DNA from: Xaviernesmea oryzae
GTDB lineage: Bacteria > Pseudomonadota > Alphaproteobacteria > Rhizobiales > Rhizobiaceae
Reading direction: 5' to 3'
Length of the DNA stretch: 64,000 bases
NCBI RefSeq assembly: GCF_900177415.1
Contig: NZ_FXAF01000011.1
Location: 682,001-746,000 of the forward strand
Shown: positions 47,321 to 55,826 of the stretch, one piece after another
Layout: every line of letters starts with the position of its first letter
Numbering within the stretch: position 1 is the first letter of the stretch
The notes under the pieces: model-generated
The model's database searches: none
Seen by the model: the letters and a program-made list of their open reading frames with translations, nothing else
What the model was told of the DNA's origin: nothing
Program-made: the position numbers and the translations under genes

Positions 47321-48862
47321 TTACTTCGGAAGATAGTAGCGGCCGCGTTCGTCGCGCTCCAGACCGTTTGAACGGAAGGTGTCGAGTTCGCGGACCACTT
47401 CGCGGCCGTCGCGGCTGCCGACCGCGGCCATCAGTTCCTCGAAATGCTTCGGGCCATCCTTCAGCGCCGCCTCCAGCGACGGGAAGCGTTTGCCCGGATA
47501 GGAGGGCGCCTGGGGGGTGACGAGTTCCCAGCTCTGGGCATGCTGCACCGGCCAGGTGAGATCGTAACCGGCCTTGGCGCCGGAGCGCGCGCCGTGCAGC
47601 GACGGATCGAGCGGCGACAAGCGCACGCCCGTCGCGATGACGAGGTCGCGATCGGCCTGGAAACGGGTACCGAAGGCCCATTCCATCTGGCTGTCGTCGA
47701 AGATGTCGATATCCGGATCGACGACGAAGACATTCTTGACGCCGACGGCGCCGAGCACCGCATAAAGCGCCGAACGGGCCTCGCCCGGATAGGTCTGGCG
47801 GATGGAGAAGCGCATGCTCATCGAGCCGCCGGCTGCGACCGGGGCGTAGACGGCGACCGGCTGACGCACGACCTCGCCGAGGATCTTCCAGACGTTCATC
47901 TCCATGCGCAGCGCTTCGAGATTGGACGTATCGGTGAAGTCCATGCGGTTGCCGGAAATCGTCGCGGTCTGGAAGAGCGCGTCCTTGCGGTGGGTGATGG
48001 CCGTGACGTGGAAGACCGGATTGGTCTTCACCACACCATAGTATCCCAGATATTCGCCGTAGGGACCTTCCTTCTCGACATACCCGCGCTCGTCGAAATA
48101 ACCCTCGATGATCATTTCCGCATCGGCCGGAACCATGATGTCGTTCGTCACGCACTTGACGACCGGCAGCGGCGCGGCGCGAAGCGAGGAGATCAGCTCG
48201 AGCTCGTCGACCGGCTCCTTCATCGTCGCGGAAACCATGTCGATCGGATGGCAGCCGACCACATAGGCGACATTGAGGCGCTCCCCGCGTCCCGAGGCCG
48301 CCATGTACATGACGCGCAGGTCGCTCGGGGCGATCAGATCGACGCCCGCTTCCTGGGGACCGCGCAGCATCAGGCGGCGCATGCCGCAATTGTAGCGGCC
48401 ATCCTTCGGATCGATCGTGTAGTCGATCGTCGCGGAGATATAGGGCGCGCCGTCAAGCGCATGCTGCACGTGAACCGGCAGCTTGAGGAGGTCGGCATCC
48501 GCGCCGGTCAGCACGACCTGCTGCACCGGGGCCTCGTCCTTCGAAAGCTTGACGAGTTCCGGCTTCAGCGATAGCCGGCGGCGCATTTCGAGAGCGACCT
48601 CGCCCGCGGACACGCCGAAGGCCCTGGCGAGACGCGACCGGCTGCCGACGACATTGCCGACCAGTTGCTGGCCTTCCGGCCCGACATTCTTGAAGAGGAC
48701 CGCCTTCGGATTGTTCTGCAGGATAGCCGCCACATCGGCCAGATCGACCTTCTCCTCCCGGATCTCCAGCTCGTCGGCACCCAGCGCGTCGACGAAATTC
48801 CTCAGCCGAAACCGGTCAAGATCGAGCGCGGCGGCGGATTTGGTTGTGGTGTTGACGGTCAT
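47321..48862 (-). CDS. UbiD-family prenylated-FMN decarboxylase
   Basis: The 513-residue protein belongs to the UbiD family, which reversibly decarboxylates aromatic or unsaturated acids with prenylated FMN. It shows YNCGMRRLMLRGPQEAGVDL (Arg region), ADAEMIIEGYFDERGYVEKE followed by GPYGEYLGYYG, which carries Glu residues of the catalytic Glu-Arg-Glu set, and FVVDPDIDIFDDSQMEWAFG. No UbiX-type prenyltransferase gene is in the window, so the cofactor must come from elsewhere. GGGAGAGGACAGA precedes the ATG. It is divergent from a tricarboxylate-type binding protein gene, so import and decarboxylation of the same acid is a reasonable guess. Confidence 0.9.
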   Translation of the reverse strand: MTVNTTTKSAAALDLDRFRLRNFVDALGADELEIREEKVDLADVAAILQNNPKAVLFKNVGPEGQQLVGNVVGSRSRLARAFGVSAGEVALEMRRRLSLKPELVKLSKDEAPVQQVVLTGADADLLKLPVHVQHALDGAPYISATIDYTIDPKDGRYNCGMRRLMLRGPQEAGVDLIAPSDLRVMYMAASGRGERLNVAYVVGCHPIDMVSATMKEPVDELELISSLRAAPLPVVKCVTNDIMVPADAEMIIEGYFDERGYVEKEGPYGEYLGYYGVVKTNPVFHVTAITHRKDALFQTATISGNRMDFTDTSNLEALRMEMNVWKILGEVVRQPVAVYAPVAAGGSMSMRFSIRQTYPGEARSALYAVLGAVGVKNVFVVDPDIDIFDDSQMEWAFGTRFQADRDLVIATGVRLSPLDPSLHGARSGAKAGYDLTWPVQHAQSWELVTPQAPSYPGKRFPSLEAALKDGPKHFEELMAAVGSRDGREVVRELDTFRSNGLERDERGRYYLPK

Positions 48863-48917
48863 TCTGTCCTCTCCCGAAAACGCGTTTTCTGCGTGCCGTG
48901 TTTTCTATCCAGAACAG

Positions 48918-48964
48918 TTGATTAAATCAAATATAATTATACAATGTTGCATCAGGTTGCATTG
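48918..48964. promoter_or_regulatory. Operator-like repeats between ubiD-like and tctC-like genes
   Basis: TTGATTAAATCAA (48918-48930) is a palindrome centred on one A. Just beyond, GTTGCATCAG and GTTGCATTGG form a ten-base direct repeat (48946-48965) so the TTGCAT elements lie one helical turn apart. Both features are in the AT-rich middle of the 158-base divergent promoter region. Confidence 0.5.
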
Positions 48965-49020
48965 GGAGACGCGACCGACCGGCTCGATGCGACGTCCGGT
49001 CATTCACAGGGAGGGACTTT

Positions 49021-50001
49021 ATGCAGAACATTACACGTCGTTTCATGCTTGCGGCTTCGGTAGCCCTTGCGGGCACCGCCTTCGGCCTTTCGCCGGCCGC
49101 GGCGCAGGCGGATTATCCGAGCCAGACCATCAGCATGATCTGCGCTTTTCCGGCAGGCAGCGGTGCCGATGTCATCGTCCGCTTTTTCGCCGAGAAGATC
49201 TCCAAGCTTTCGGGCGCGACCATCATCGTCGAGAACAAGCCCGGCGCCAGCGGCAATATTGCCGCCGAATATGTCGCCCGCGCCAAGCCGGACGGCTACA
49301 CGATCTTCTTCCATACCGGCAGCGCCATTGCCGGCAACATGCACATGTTCAAGAAGCCGCCGATCGATGTCGTGAAGGACCTTCAGGTCGCCGCGACGAT
49401 CAACAAGCAGCCGCACATGATCGCCGTTCCGGTCTCGAGCCCGATCAAGAACATGAAGGAACTGACCGAATACCTGAAGAAGGAAGGCTCGAACGCCAGC
49501 TACGCCGTCAACAACACGTCGGGCAAGGTTCTGGCCGCCATCTACAAGCAGGAAGCCGGCCTGGAAACGGTCGAGGTCTCCTATAAGAGCAGCGCCGATT
49601 CGATGAACGACGTGATGAGCGGCGCGATGGCGTTTGCCGCCCAGGATCCGGTTTTCTCTCTCGCCCAGCTTCGCGAAGGCCGCTATCGCCTGCTGGCGGT
49701 CAGCTCCGGCAAGCGCATTCCCGGCGCCCCCGAAGTTCCGACGATGACCGAGGAAGGCTATCCGATGGACCAGGTTGGCTGGTTCGCGATGATGGTTCCA
49801 TCAGAGACACCGAAGGAAGTCGTCGCCAAGATCAACGGCTGGACGAAGGAAGTCCTCGGGCAGGACGAGGTCAAGAAGTTCGTGACCGACCAGGGCGGCG
49901 ACATCTTCGTCAGCACGCCGGAAGAAGGCCAGGAATATCTCAAGAAAGAGGTCGCAGCCTGGGCCGATTACGTCAAGATCGCCAACATTCCGCAGCAGTA
50001 A
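49021..50001 (+). CDS. Tripartite tricarboxylate transporter (TctC/Bug) substrate-binding protein
   Basis: This 326-residue periplasmic protein has a signal peptide ending around AAAQA (residue 29) and the Bug-family start YPSQTISMICAFPAGSGADV, followed by GATIIVENKPGASGNIAAEY and DGYTIFFHTGSAIAGNMHMF. Bug proteins bind carboxylates, including aromatic acids. The TctA/TctB membrane partners are not in the window, so it works with ones encoded elsewhere or is an orphan sensor-like protein. A GGGAGGGAC ribosome binding site precedes the ATG. It is divergent from the UbiD-family gene, suggesting a shared aromatic or unsaturated acid. Confidence 0.9.
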   Translation: MQNITRRFMLAASVALAGTAFGLSPAAAQADYPSQTISMICAFPAGSGADVIVRFFAEKISKLSGATIIVENKPGASGNIAAEYVARAKPDGYTIFFHTGSAIAGNMHMFKKPPIDVVKDLQVAATINKQPHMIAVPVSSPIKNMKELTEYLKKEGSNASYAVNNTSGKVLAAIYKQEAGLETVEVSYKSSADSMNDVMSGAMAFAAQDPVFSLAQLREGRYRLLAVSSGKRIPGAPEVPTMTEEGYPMDQVGWFAMMVPSETPKEVVAKINGWTKEVLGQDEVKKFVTDQGGDIFVSTPEEGQEYLKKEVAAWADYVKIANIPQQ

Positions 50002-50027
50002 GACGGTCATTCGCCCCAAAACTTTAA

Positions 50028-50047
50028 ACGGCGCCTCATGGCGCCGT
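50028..50047 (+). terminator. Hairpin after the tctC-like gene
   Basis: ACGGCGCCTCATGGCGCCGT is a perfect eight-base stem with a TCAT loop 26 bases after the stop. The identical 20 bases recur at 50189-50208, and the same stem with another loop is the hairpin at 60676-60697. Confidence 0.65.
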
Positions 50048-50078
50048 CAATTTGATGACAAACTCGCCTCTTGTTCGG

Positions 50079-50155
50079 CGTCATCCTCGGCCTTGTGCCG
50101 AGGATCTATAAACGTCAATGGTTTGCAGATGCTCGGGACAGGCCCGAGCATGACG
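50079..50155. repeat. RIME-like intergenic mosaic repeat
   Basis: Two palindromic arms, 50079-50105 (CGTCATCCTCGG...CCGAGGAT) and 50126-50155 (CAGATGCTCGGG...CCCGAGCATGACG), are homologous in inverted orientation, so the whole forms a large cruciform. The layout and the GTCATCCTCGG...GAGCATGACG wording match the Rhizobium-specific intergenic mosaic elements (RIME) as I recall them. It is sandwiched between two identical hairpins. Confidence 0.65.
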
Positions 50156-50188
50156 ATCGGAGATTTTCGAACCTTTGTCAGCAGTCTG

Positions 50189-50208
50189 ACGGCGCCTCAT
50201 GGCGCCGT
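50189..50208 (+). terminator. Second identical hairpin, downstream of the RIME-like repeat
   Basis: The same 20 bases as at 50028-50047, here followed by TTCTGTTTTC, which makes it the more terminator-like copy. It lies upstream of the GntR gene and insulates it from tctC transcription. Confidence 0.6.
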
Positions 50209-50316
50209 TTCTGTTTTCATGGTCATTTCGACATCGGGTCTTTCCGCACCGCCGCGAAAGAAATCGACTACCCTTCCCCGCGGCCCGACCGCTTTCTCAA
50301 AGTTGCGCTTGACGAT

Positions 50317-50345
50317 ATATCCACTCGAATATATCGAGTGGATAT
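50317..50345 (+). promoter_or_regulatory. Perfect inverted-repeat operator of the GntR gene
   Basis: ATATCCACTCGA (50317-50328) and TCGAGTGGATAT (50334-50345) are perfect 12-base arms around ATATA. The site ends 36 bases before the GntR ATG, overlapping the expected promoter, which is a standard autoregulatory position. Binding is inferred. Confidence 0.7.
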
Positions 50346-50381
50346 TCCCGCCAATACGGGATACGAGGGAGCCGGAGACCT

Positions 50382-51053
50382 ATGACCATCCTTGGAATGA
50401 ATATCGTGCCGGAACCTTTGCTCCGCGAGAAGGTCACCGAAGCCATTCGCGCCTCGATCGCTGCCGGGAACCTGGCACCCGGACAAAAACTGGTGGAACG
50501 GGAAATCTGCGGCGAACTCGGCATCAGCCGCACCGTCCTTCGCGAAGCCTTGCAGCATCTGGAAGCGGAGGGACTGATCGTCAACCGCTCCCGGCGCGGC
50601 CGCACGGTGATCAGCATCGGCCGGCAGGAAGCCGCCGAGATCTACGCGGTCCGCAAGGCACTCGAAGGCCTGATCGGCAGCGGCTTTGCCGACAACGCAA
50701 CCGCCGTGCAGATCAAGAAACTCAAGGCCCATCTCCAGTCGATGCGAAGCAGGCAGCCGCGCGATGCCTTCGCTGCCGAGCAGCAGTTCTTTGCGATCAT
50801 GCGGGACCATTGCGGCAACCATGTCGCCGCCGATTTCGCCCGCCAGCTCGACGGCCGCGTGATGATCCTGAAGCAGCTTTCGACCTTCCAGAACATTCCC
50901 TATCAGGAACGGCTACAGGAGCTCCACGCCATCGTCGCCGCGATCGAAACGCGCAACGGGAAACTGACAGGCGAACTTTGCATGAGGCGGATCGAAAGAT
51001 TGTCGGAAGGCGTCGTCAATCTCATGGAGGAACCGAAGGCCATGGTTTCCTGA
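50382..51053 (+). CDS. GntR-family regulator, FadR/FCD subgroup
   Basis: The 223-residue protein has an N-terminal winged helix (about 10-78: LLREKVTEAIRASIAAGNLA, then ICGELGISRTVLREALQHLE and AEGLIVNRSRRGRTVISIGR) and a C-terminal all-helical FCD domain with His residues (RDHCGNHV, ELHAIV) that bind metal and carboxylate in this family. It probably senses a carboxylic acid and regulates the nearby acid-uptake genes. A perfect 29-base inverted repeat lies just upstream. The start ATG at 50382 has GGGAGCC before it. It is convergent with the LysR gene. Confidence 0.9.
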   Translation: MTILGMNIVPEPLLREKVTEAIRASIAAGNLAPGQKLVEREICGELGISRTVLREALQHLEAEGLIVNRSRRGRTVISIGRQEAAEIYAVRKALEGLIGSGFADNATAVQIKKLKAHLQSMRSRQPRDAFAAEQQFFAIMRDHCGNHVAADFARQLDGRVMILKQLSTFQNIPYQERLQELHAIVAAIETRNGKLTGELCMRRIERLSEGVVNLMEEPKAMVS

Positions 51054-51143
51054 CGGATCAGCGGCCACGGCCAGACCTGCTCTCGTCGAGCAGTCTGCGC
51101 ATCCTGCGCGCTCGCCGGCCGGTCGTTGCATAGGCGAGCTATG

Positions 51144-52064
51144 TCAGATGGTCTGCCCTCGCCACGTCTCGCTGATCCGGCGGATGGCCTGCAGCAGGTT
51201 GGCGGTCGGCGGCGTCATCAGGCCTTTCTTGCGGCGGTAGACGCGGAACGTCCTTTGCCAGTCGAGTTCGGGCACGTTGACCCGCGCCATGTCGCCGCGT
51301 TCGACTTCCTCGCGCACCAGCGGCAGCGGCATCCAGCAGAACAGCGCTTCCGACAGAACGGCCGCCTTCAGCACCGGAACCGAACGGGAGATGATCGACG
51401 GCGCATTCGGCTCCAGCGCATTGTCGTGGAAACGGCGCTGCCATTCGCGCACGGTCGGCGTTCCCGGCGGCGGCAGGGCCCAATCGAATCCGGCAGCCTC
51501 GGCGAGCGTCACATGCTGCCGCCCGATGATCGGATGGTCGGCGCGTGCGAAGACGGAGACGGTGTCGTGCATGATGTCCGGCGTCGCGATGACGATATCG
51601 TCGTCCAGATAGGGCTCCGGGGAAATGGCGATGTCGATCATCCCGCCCTTCAATCCTTCCAATACCCGGTCTTCGAGATCCTCGATGATCTGATATTGCA
51701 CCTCCGGATGCTCCTTGCGCATCTCGCGGATGACGGCGATGACGAAGCCGCTGACGACGCTCGCAACCCCGCCGATCCGGACCACGCCGCGGCTCGCACC
51801 CCGCATCTGCCGGATCACGTCGGTGGCATTGCCGATCTCCGACACCACCAGTTTCGCATAGGGAAGCAGCGCCTCGCCGAAGACGGTCGGCACGACGCCG
51901 CGGGTCGTGCGCTCGAAGAGCGGCACTCCATAGCTTTCTTCGAGACGCTTCAGCATCCGGGTGATCGCCGGCTGGGTCATGTTCAATGCGGAAGCGGCCG
52001 CGCCGAGGCTTCCACGGCGTGCGCATTCGAGTACGATCTGGGCTGATCGAACATCCAAAGTCAT
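51144..52064 (-). CDS. LysR-family transcriptional regulator
   Basis: The 306-residue protein has the N-terminal helix-turn-helix (RSAQIVLECARRGSLGAAAS, then ALNMTQPAITRMLKRLEESY, GVPLFERTTRGVVPTVFGEA) and a C-terminal effector-binding domain that looks like a periplasmic-binding fold (RIGGVASVVSGFVIAVIREM). It is divergent from the decarboxylase-aldehyde dehydrogenase fusion gene (121 bases between starts) and, as is usual for LysR pairs, is likely to activate it in response to a pathway metabolite. Confidence 0.92.
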   Translation of the reverse strand: MTLDVRSAQIVLECARRGSLGAAASALNMTQPAITRMLKRLEESYGVPLFERTTRGVVPTVFGEALLPYAKLVVSEIGNATDVIRQMRGASRGVVRIGGVASVVSGFVIAVIREMRKEHPEVQYQIIEDLEDRVLEGLKGGMIDIAISPEPYLDDDIVIATPDIMHDTVSVFARADHPIIGRQHVTLAEAAGFDWALPPPGTPTVREWQRRFHDNALEPNAPSIISRSVPVLKAAVLSEALFCWMPLPLVREEVERGDMARVNVPELDWQRTFRVYRRKKGLMTPPTANLLQAIRRISETWRGQTI

Positions 52065-52185
52065 GCCTTTATGTAATGGATTTTTGGAGATTCTTCAATT
52101 CCAAGACAAGGCGCCTTCTGCGACATTGATAGGGCACGATACGCGCTCAGGATGCATTCCTGAAGGCCGGGAGGAGGCCTCAAGC

Positions 52186-55100
52186 ATGAACAAGATGACG
52201 CGGGATTTCCTGTCCGGCAGCACGAAGATGCGCGGGCAGACGGTCAGCGAAGCGGTTTTCGATTTTCTGAGGCAGAAGGGCATCGACCGGATATTCGGCA
52301 ATCCTGGTTCCACCGAGCTGCCGATGTTCATGAACATTCCGGAAGATTTTTCCTATGTGCTCGGCCTGCAGGAATCGATCGTCGTCGCCATGGCGGACGC
52401 CTATGCGCAGGTGAGCCGCAAACCGGCCTTCGTCAACCTGCATTCGGCCGCCGGCCTCGGCCATGCGCTCGGCAATATCTATACGGCCTACCGCAACCGC
52501 GCGCCGCTGATCATTACCACCGGCCAGCAGAGCCGCGAACTCCTGCCGCACGACCCCTTCCTGTTTGCCGAGAGCCCGACCGATTTCCCGAAACCCTATG
52601 TGAAATGGGCCTGCGAGCCCGCCCGCGCCGAGGATGTGCCGGCGGCGATCGCCCGGGCCTACCATATGGCGATGCAGGCGCCGCGCGGCCCGGTCATGGT
52701 CTCCGTCCCGTTGAGCGACTGGCAGGCGGAAGCCCGGCCGATCGCCATCCGCGACGTGGAGACGGTAATCAGCGCACCGGCAGAAGCGCTGGACAGGCTC
52801 GCCCGGGAACTGAACGAGGCGAAGGAGCCGGTGCTCGTCGTCGGCCCCGGTGTCGATCTCGACGATGCCTGGGATTCGGCGGTCCGGCTTGCGGAAATCC
52901 TGCAGGCCAAAGTCTGGGTGAGCCCCCTTTCCTCGCGCTGCAGTTTTCCGGAGCGGCATCCGCTCTTTGCCGGTTTCCTGCCGGCCTTTCAGCCGAAACT
53001 CGCGCAATGTCTCGGCAATGCCGACCTCGTGCTGGTCCTCGGCGCGCCGGCCTTCACCTATCACTTCGCCGGATCCGGCCCGGATGTTCCGGAAGGTGCC
53101 GAGCTCCGGCTCATCACCGACGACCCGGCGCAGGCGGCAAACGCCATCGCCGGCAATGCCATGGTCTCGAACCTTCGCGCCGCCGCCGAAGGTCTCGTCT
53201 ACCGCTTGCGGTGCCGGCCGCGTCGCACCGACGGGCCGGCGCGCATCATTCCCCGGCTGAAGCAGCCGAAGGGCATCACCCAGGAATTCTTCTACCAGAC
53301 GCTCGCCGATGTCCGCTCGCCAGAGAGCATCGTCTTCGAGGAGGCGCCGGGCGGCCGCGACGCGCTGCACGACTTCTTTCCGATCGAGCGGCCGGGCGGC
53401 TTTTTCGCCACCGCCAGCGGCGGCCTGGGTTATGCCCTGCCCGGCTCCGTCGGCGCCGCGCTGACGAAACCGGAACAGCCGGTCATCGCGGTGATCGGCG
53501 ACGGGTCGAGCCTCTATTCGATACAGTCGATCTGGTCGGCCGTCGAATATGACGCGAACCTGCTGATCGTCATCCTGAACAACGGCGGCTACAAGGTCCT
53601 GAAGGCCATTGCCGAGAAGACCGGGTCCGGCCGCATCGACGGCGTCGACATCGGCCACATGGATTTTGTGAAGGTCGCGGAGGCGCAGGGCTGCAAGGCC
53701 GTTCGCTGCGACGAGGGAGAAGAACTGGCATCGTGCCTGCGGTCCCTTCTCGAGATGAAGGGGCCGCGCCTTTTGGAAGTCATTCTATCAGAGGAGGAGA
53801 CTGAAATGAATGTCGCTGTCAGAAACGAGAAAGTCCTGAAGACCCCGGAGAAATTCTTCATCAATGGCGAATGGGTGACCCCATCCGGAACCGGCAAGCT
53901 GGATGTCATTTCGCCCGTCACCGAGGAACTGCTGCTGAGTTATCCGGAAGCGAGCAATGCCGATATCGACAAGGCCGTGGCGGCCGCCCGCGACGCCTTC
54001 GACAACGGCCCCTGGCCGCGCCTGAGCAACAAGGAGCGTGCCGGCTATCTGCGCAAGGTGGCCGAACTGCTCACCGCCCGCCTGGACGAGATCGCCAATG
54101 CCTGGACGACCCAGGTCGGCGCACCGATCTTCCTGACCAAGAAGCTCGTCGGCCAGAACCCGGGCCTCTTCACCTTCTATGCCGACCTGATCGAGAAGGA
54201 CGACTTCGTCAGTCACCGTAAGCGCGCCGACGGCGGCGAAGTCCGCGTCGTACGCGAGCCGGTCGGCGTCTGCGCGGCGATCACGCCGTGGAATGCCCCG
54301 ATGGTGCTTCTGAACTACAAGGTCTCGGCGGCACTCGCCGCAGGCTGCACCATCGTCGCCAAGCCTTCGCCGGAAACCCCGCTGGAAGCCTATATCCTGG
54401 CCGAATGCATCGAACAGGCAGGCCTGCCGAAGGGCGTCTTCAACCTCGTGCCGGCCGGCCGCGAAGGCGGCGATTATCTCGTCCGCCACAAAGGCATCGA
54501 CAAGGTCTCGTTCACCGGCTCGACGATTGCCGGCCGGGCGATCGCGGCCGCCTGCTCCGAGCGCCTCGCCCGCTACAGTCTGGAACTCGGCGGCAAATCC
54601 GCAGCCGTGCTCCTGGATGACGCCGATTTCGCCAAGGCGCTGCCGAGCCTGATGGTCTATTCCATGCCGATCACCGGTCAGGTCTGCTTCTCGCTGACCC
54701 GCATCCTGGTGCCGGAATCCCGCAGCCGAGAATTCACCGACATGTTCGTCGGCGCGGTGAAGAACATCAAGGTGGGCGATCCGGCCGATCCGACCACCCA
54801 TATGGGACCGCTCACCATGGCCCGTCAGCTCGCCCGCGTCGAAGGCTATATCGCCGCCGGCCGTGAAGGCGGCGCGAAGATCGCCTGCGGCGGCGGCCGT
54901 CCGGCCGGTCTCGACAAGGGCTACTTCATCGAGCCGACCGTCTTCACCGACGTGACGATGGACATGAAGATAGCGCAGGAGGAAATCTTCGGCCCGGTCG
55001 TGTCGATCATCAGCTACAAGGACGAGGACGAGGCCGCGAAGATCGCCAACGATACCATGTACGGCCTCTCCGGCGCGGTCTTCACCGCCGATCCCGAACG

Positions 55101-55269
55101 CGGCTACGCCTTCGCCCGCAGAATGCGCACCGGCAGCGTGACGGTGAACGGCATGATCGTCGACATCCATCATCCCTTCGGTGGCTTCAAGCAGTCGGGC
55201 ATGGGCCGCGAAGGCGGGCCAGAGGGTCTCGAAAACTATTTCGAGGTCAAGACGATCCACATGGCCTGA
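52186..55269 (+). CDS. In-frame fusion: benzoylformate-decarboxylase-like TPP enzyme plus aldehyde dehydrogenase
   Basis: One frame of 1027 codons covers two enzymes. Residues 1-540 are MdlC-like: they keep the benzoylformate decarboxylase active site as Ser42 (GNPGSTELP), Glu63 (LGLQESIVVA), His86 (FVNLHSAAG) and His293 (APAFTYHF), with GDGS at 438-441 and NN at 465-466 for TPP. Residues 541-1027 are a full ALDH with Glu800 (LELGGKSAA) and Cys834 (ITGQVCFSLTRI). No stop lies between; the linker is SEEETE. An internal ATG at 53806 has GAGGAGGAG with six bases spacing, so free ALDH may also be made. Predicted sequence: 2-oxo aryl acid to aldehyde to carboxylate. A lost stop (TGA to TCA at 53788) or a sequencing error could explain the joining. 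Confidence 0.85.
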   Translation: MNKMTRDFLSGSTKMRGQTVSEAVFDFLRQKGIDRIFGNPGSTELPMFMNIPEDFSYVLGLQESIVVAMADAYAQVSRKPAFVNLHSAAGLGHALGNIYTAYRNRAPLIITTGQQSRELLPHDPFLFAESPTDFPKPYVKWACEPARAEDVPAAIARAYHMAMQAPRGPVMVSVPLSDWQAEARPIAIRDVETVISAPAEALDRLARELNEAKEPVLVVGPGVDLDDAWDSAVRLAEILQAKVWVSPLSSRCSFPERHPLFAGFLPAFQPKLAQCLGNADLVLVLGAPAFTYHFAGSGPDVPEGAELRLITDDPAQAANAIAGNAMVSNLRAAAEGLVYRLRCRPRRTDGPARIIPRLKQPKGITQEFFYQTLADVRSPESIVFEEAPGGRDALHDFFPIERPGGFFATASGGLGYALPGSVGAALTKPEQPVIAVIGDGSSLYSIQSIWSAVEYDANLLIVILNNGGYKVLKAIAEKTGSGRIDGVDIGHMDFVKVAEAQGCKAVRCDEGEELASCLRSLLEMKGPRLLEVILSEEETEMNVAVRNEKVLKTPEKFFINGEWVTPSGTGKLDVISPVTEELLLSYPEASNADIDKAVAAARDAFDNGPWPRLSNKERAGYLRKVAELLTARLDEIANAWTTQVGAPIFLTKKLVGQNPGLFTFYADLIEKDDFVSHRKRADGGEVRVVREPVGVCAAITPWNAPMVLLNYKVSAALAAGCTIVAKPSPETPLEAYILAECIEQAGLPKGVFNLVPAGREGGDYLVRHKGIDKVSFTGSTIAGRAIAAACSERLARYSLELGGKSAAVLLDDADFAKALPSLMVYSMPITGQVCFSLTRILVPESRSREFTDMFVGAVKNIKVGDPADPTTHMGPLTMARQLARVEGYIAAGREGGAKIACGGGRPAGLDKGYFIEPTVFTDVTMDMKIAQEEIFGPVVSIISYKDEDEAAKIANDTMYGLSGAVFTADPERGYAFARRMRTGSVTVNGMIVDIHHPFGGFKQSGMGREGGPEGLENYFEVKTIHMA
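53791..53808 (+). promoter_or_regulatory. Internal ribosome binding site and start for the aldehyde dehydrogenase half
   Basis: GAGGAGGAG (53791-53799) followed by ACTGAA and ATG (53806) has near-ideal spacing. It marks the ancestral start of a separate aldehyde dehydrogenase cistron (487 residues) and suggests that both the fusion and the free enzyme are produced. Confidence 0.7.
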
Positions 55270-55296
55270 GGGTGATCTATCCTATTGCATGAGATA

Positions 55297-55330
55297 AAAA
55301 GGCCGCCGGGATGAAATCCGGCGGCCTTTT
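55297..55330. terminator. Bidirectional terminator between the fusion gene and the DUF3237 gene
   Basis: AAAAGGCCGCCGG / CCGGCGGCCTTTT is a perfect 13-base stem with an eight-base loop, A run on one side and T run on the other, between two convergent genes. Confidence 0.9.
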
Positions 55331-55358
55331 CCCCCTCGGTACTCCGGTGGATCGTTGA

Positions 55359-55817
55359 TCAGAGCACTTCGAAGATGAAAATCCTTACGGAATTGGCCAA
55401 GCGCTCGCCGGTACCGACGAACATGGTGTGGTTGAGCCAGGCATAACGCGGGTCGCCCGTCTGGAAGCGCGGATTGGTGCGCATGTAATAGAGCGCCGGA
55501 TCGACCGTCTCTCCTGCCGCGAGCCGCGCAAGCACCTCCGGCGGCCCGTGCCGGAAACCGAAATTGCGGATGTCGATCATCGCGCCGTCATGGGTCTCGA
55601 TGACATAACGGGTATCGAGCTCCGCATAGCCCGCATCGTAGACGTTCTGCCAATCCGCGCCGAGATCGAGGATGCGACCCGACAGGCGCTCCCCTTCCAC
55701 GGTTCCGCCGATGATCGGGATGATCCGCCAGCGACCGCCCGGGCCGCCTCCCTTCTCGATCGGCGGGCCGAGGTCGGCACGGATTTCGCAAAGCGGTCTG
55801 AGGCCGGGAGCCTGCAT
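55359..55817 (-). CDS. DUF3237-family protein
   Basis: The 152-residue protein matches DUF3237, a small beta-barrel family: LCEIRADLGPPIEKGGGPGG, WRIIPIIGGTVEGERLSGRI, LDTRYVIETHDGAMIDIRNF and the late YAWLNHTMFVGTGERLANSV. Its function is unknown; members often sit in aromatic or sugar catabolic clusters and have been proposed to be isomerases or binding proteins. AGGAGG lies five bases before the ATG at 55817. It is the last gene of the TRAP operon, 9 bases from the dctM stop, so it is probably tied to the imported substrate. Confidence 0.85.
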   Translation of the reverse strand: MQAPGLRPLCEIRADLGPPIEKGGGPGGRWRIIPIIGGTVEGERLSGRILDLGADWQNVYDAGYAELDTRYVIETHDGAMIDIRNFGFRHGPPEVLARLAAGETVDPALYYMRTNPRFQTGDPRYAWLNHTMFVGTGERLANSVRIFIFEVL

Positions 55818-55826
55818 CATCTCCTC

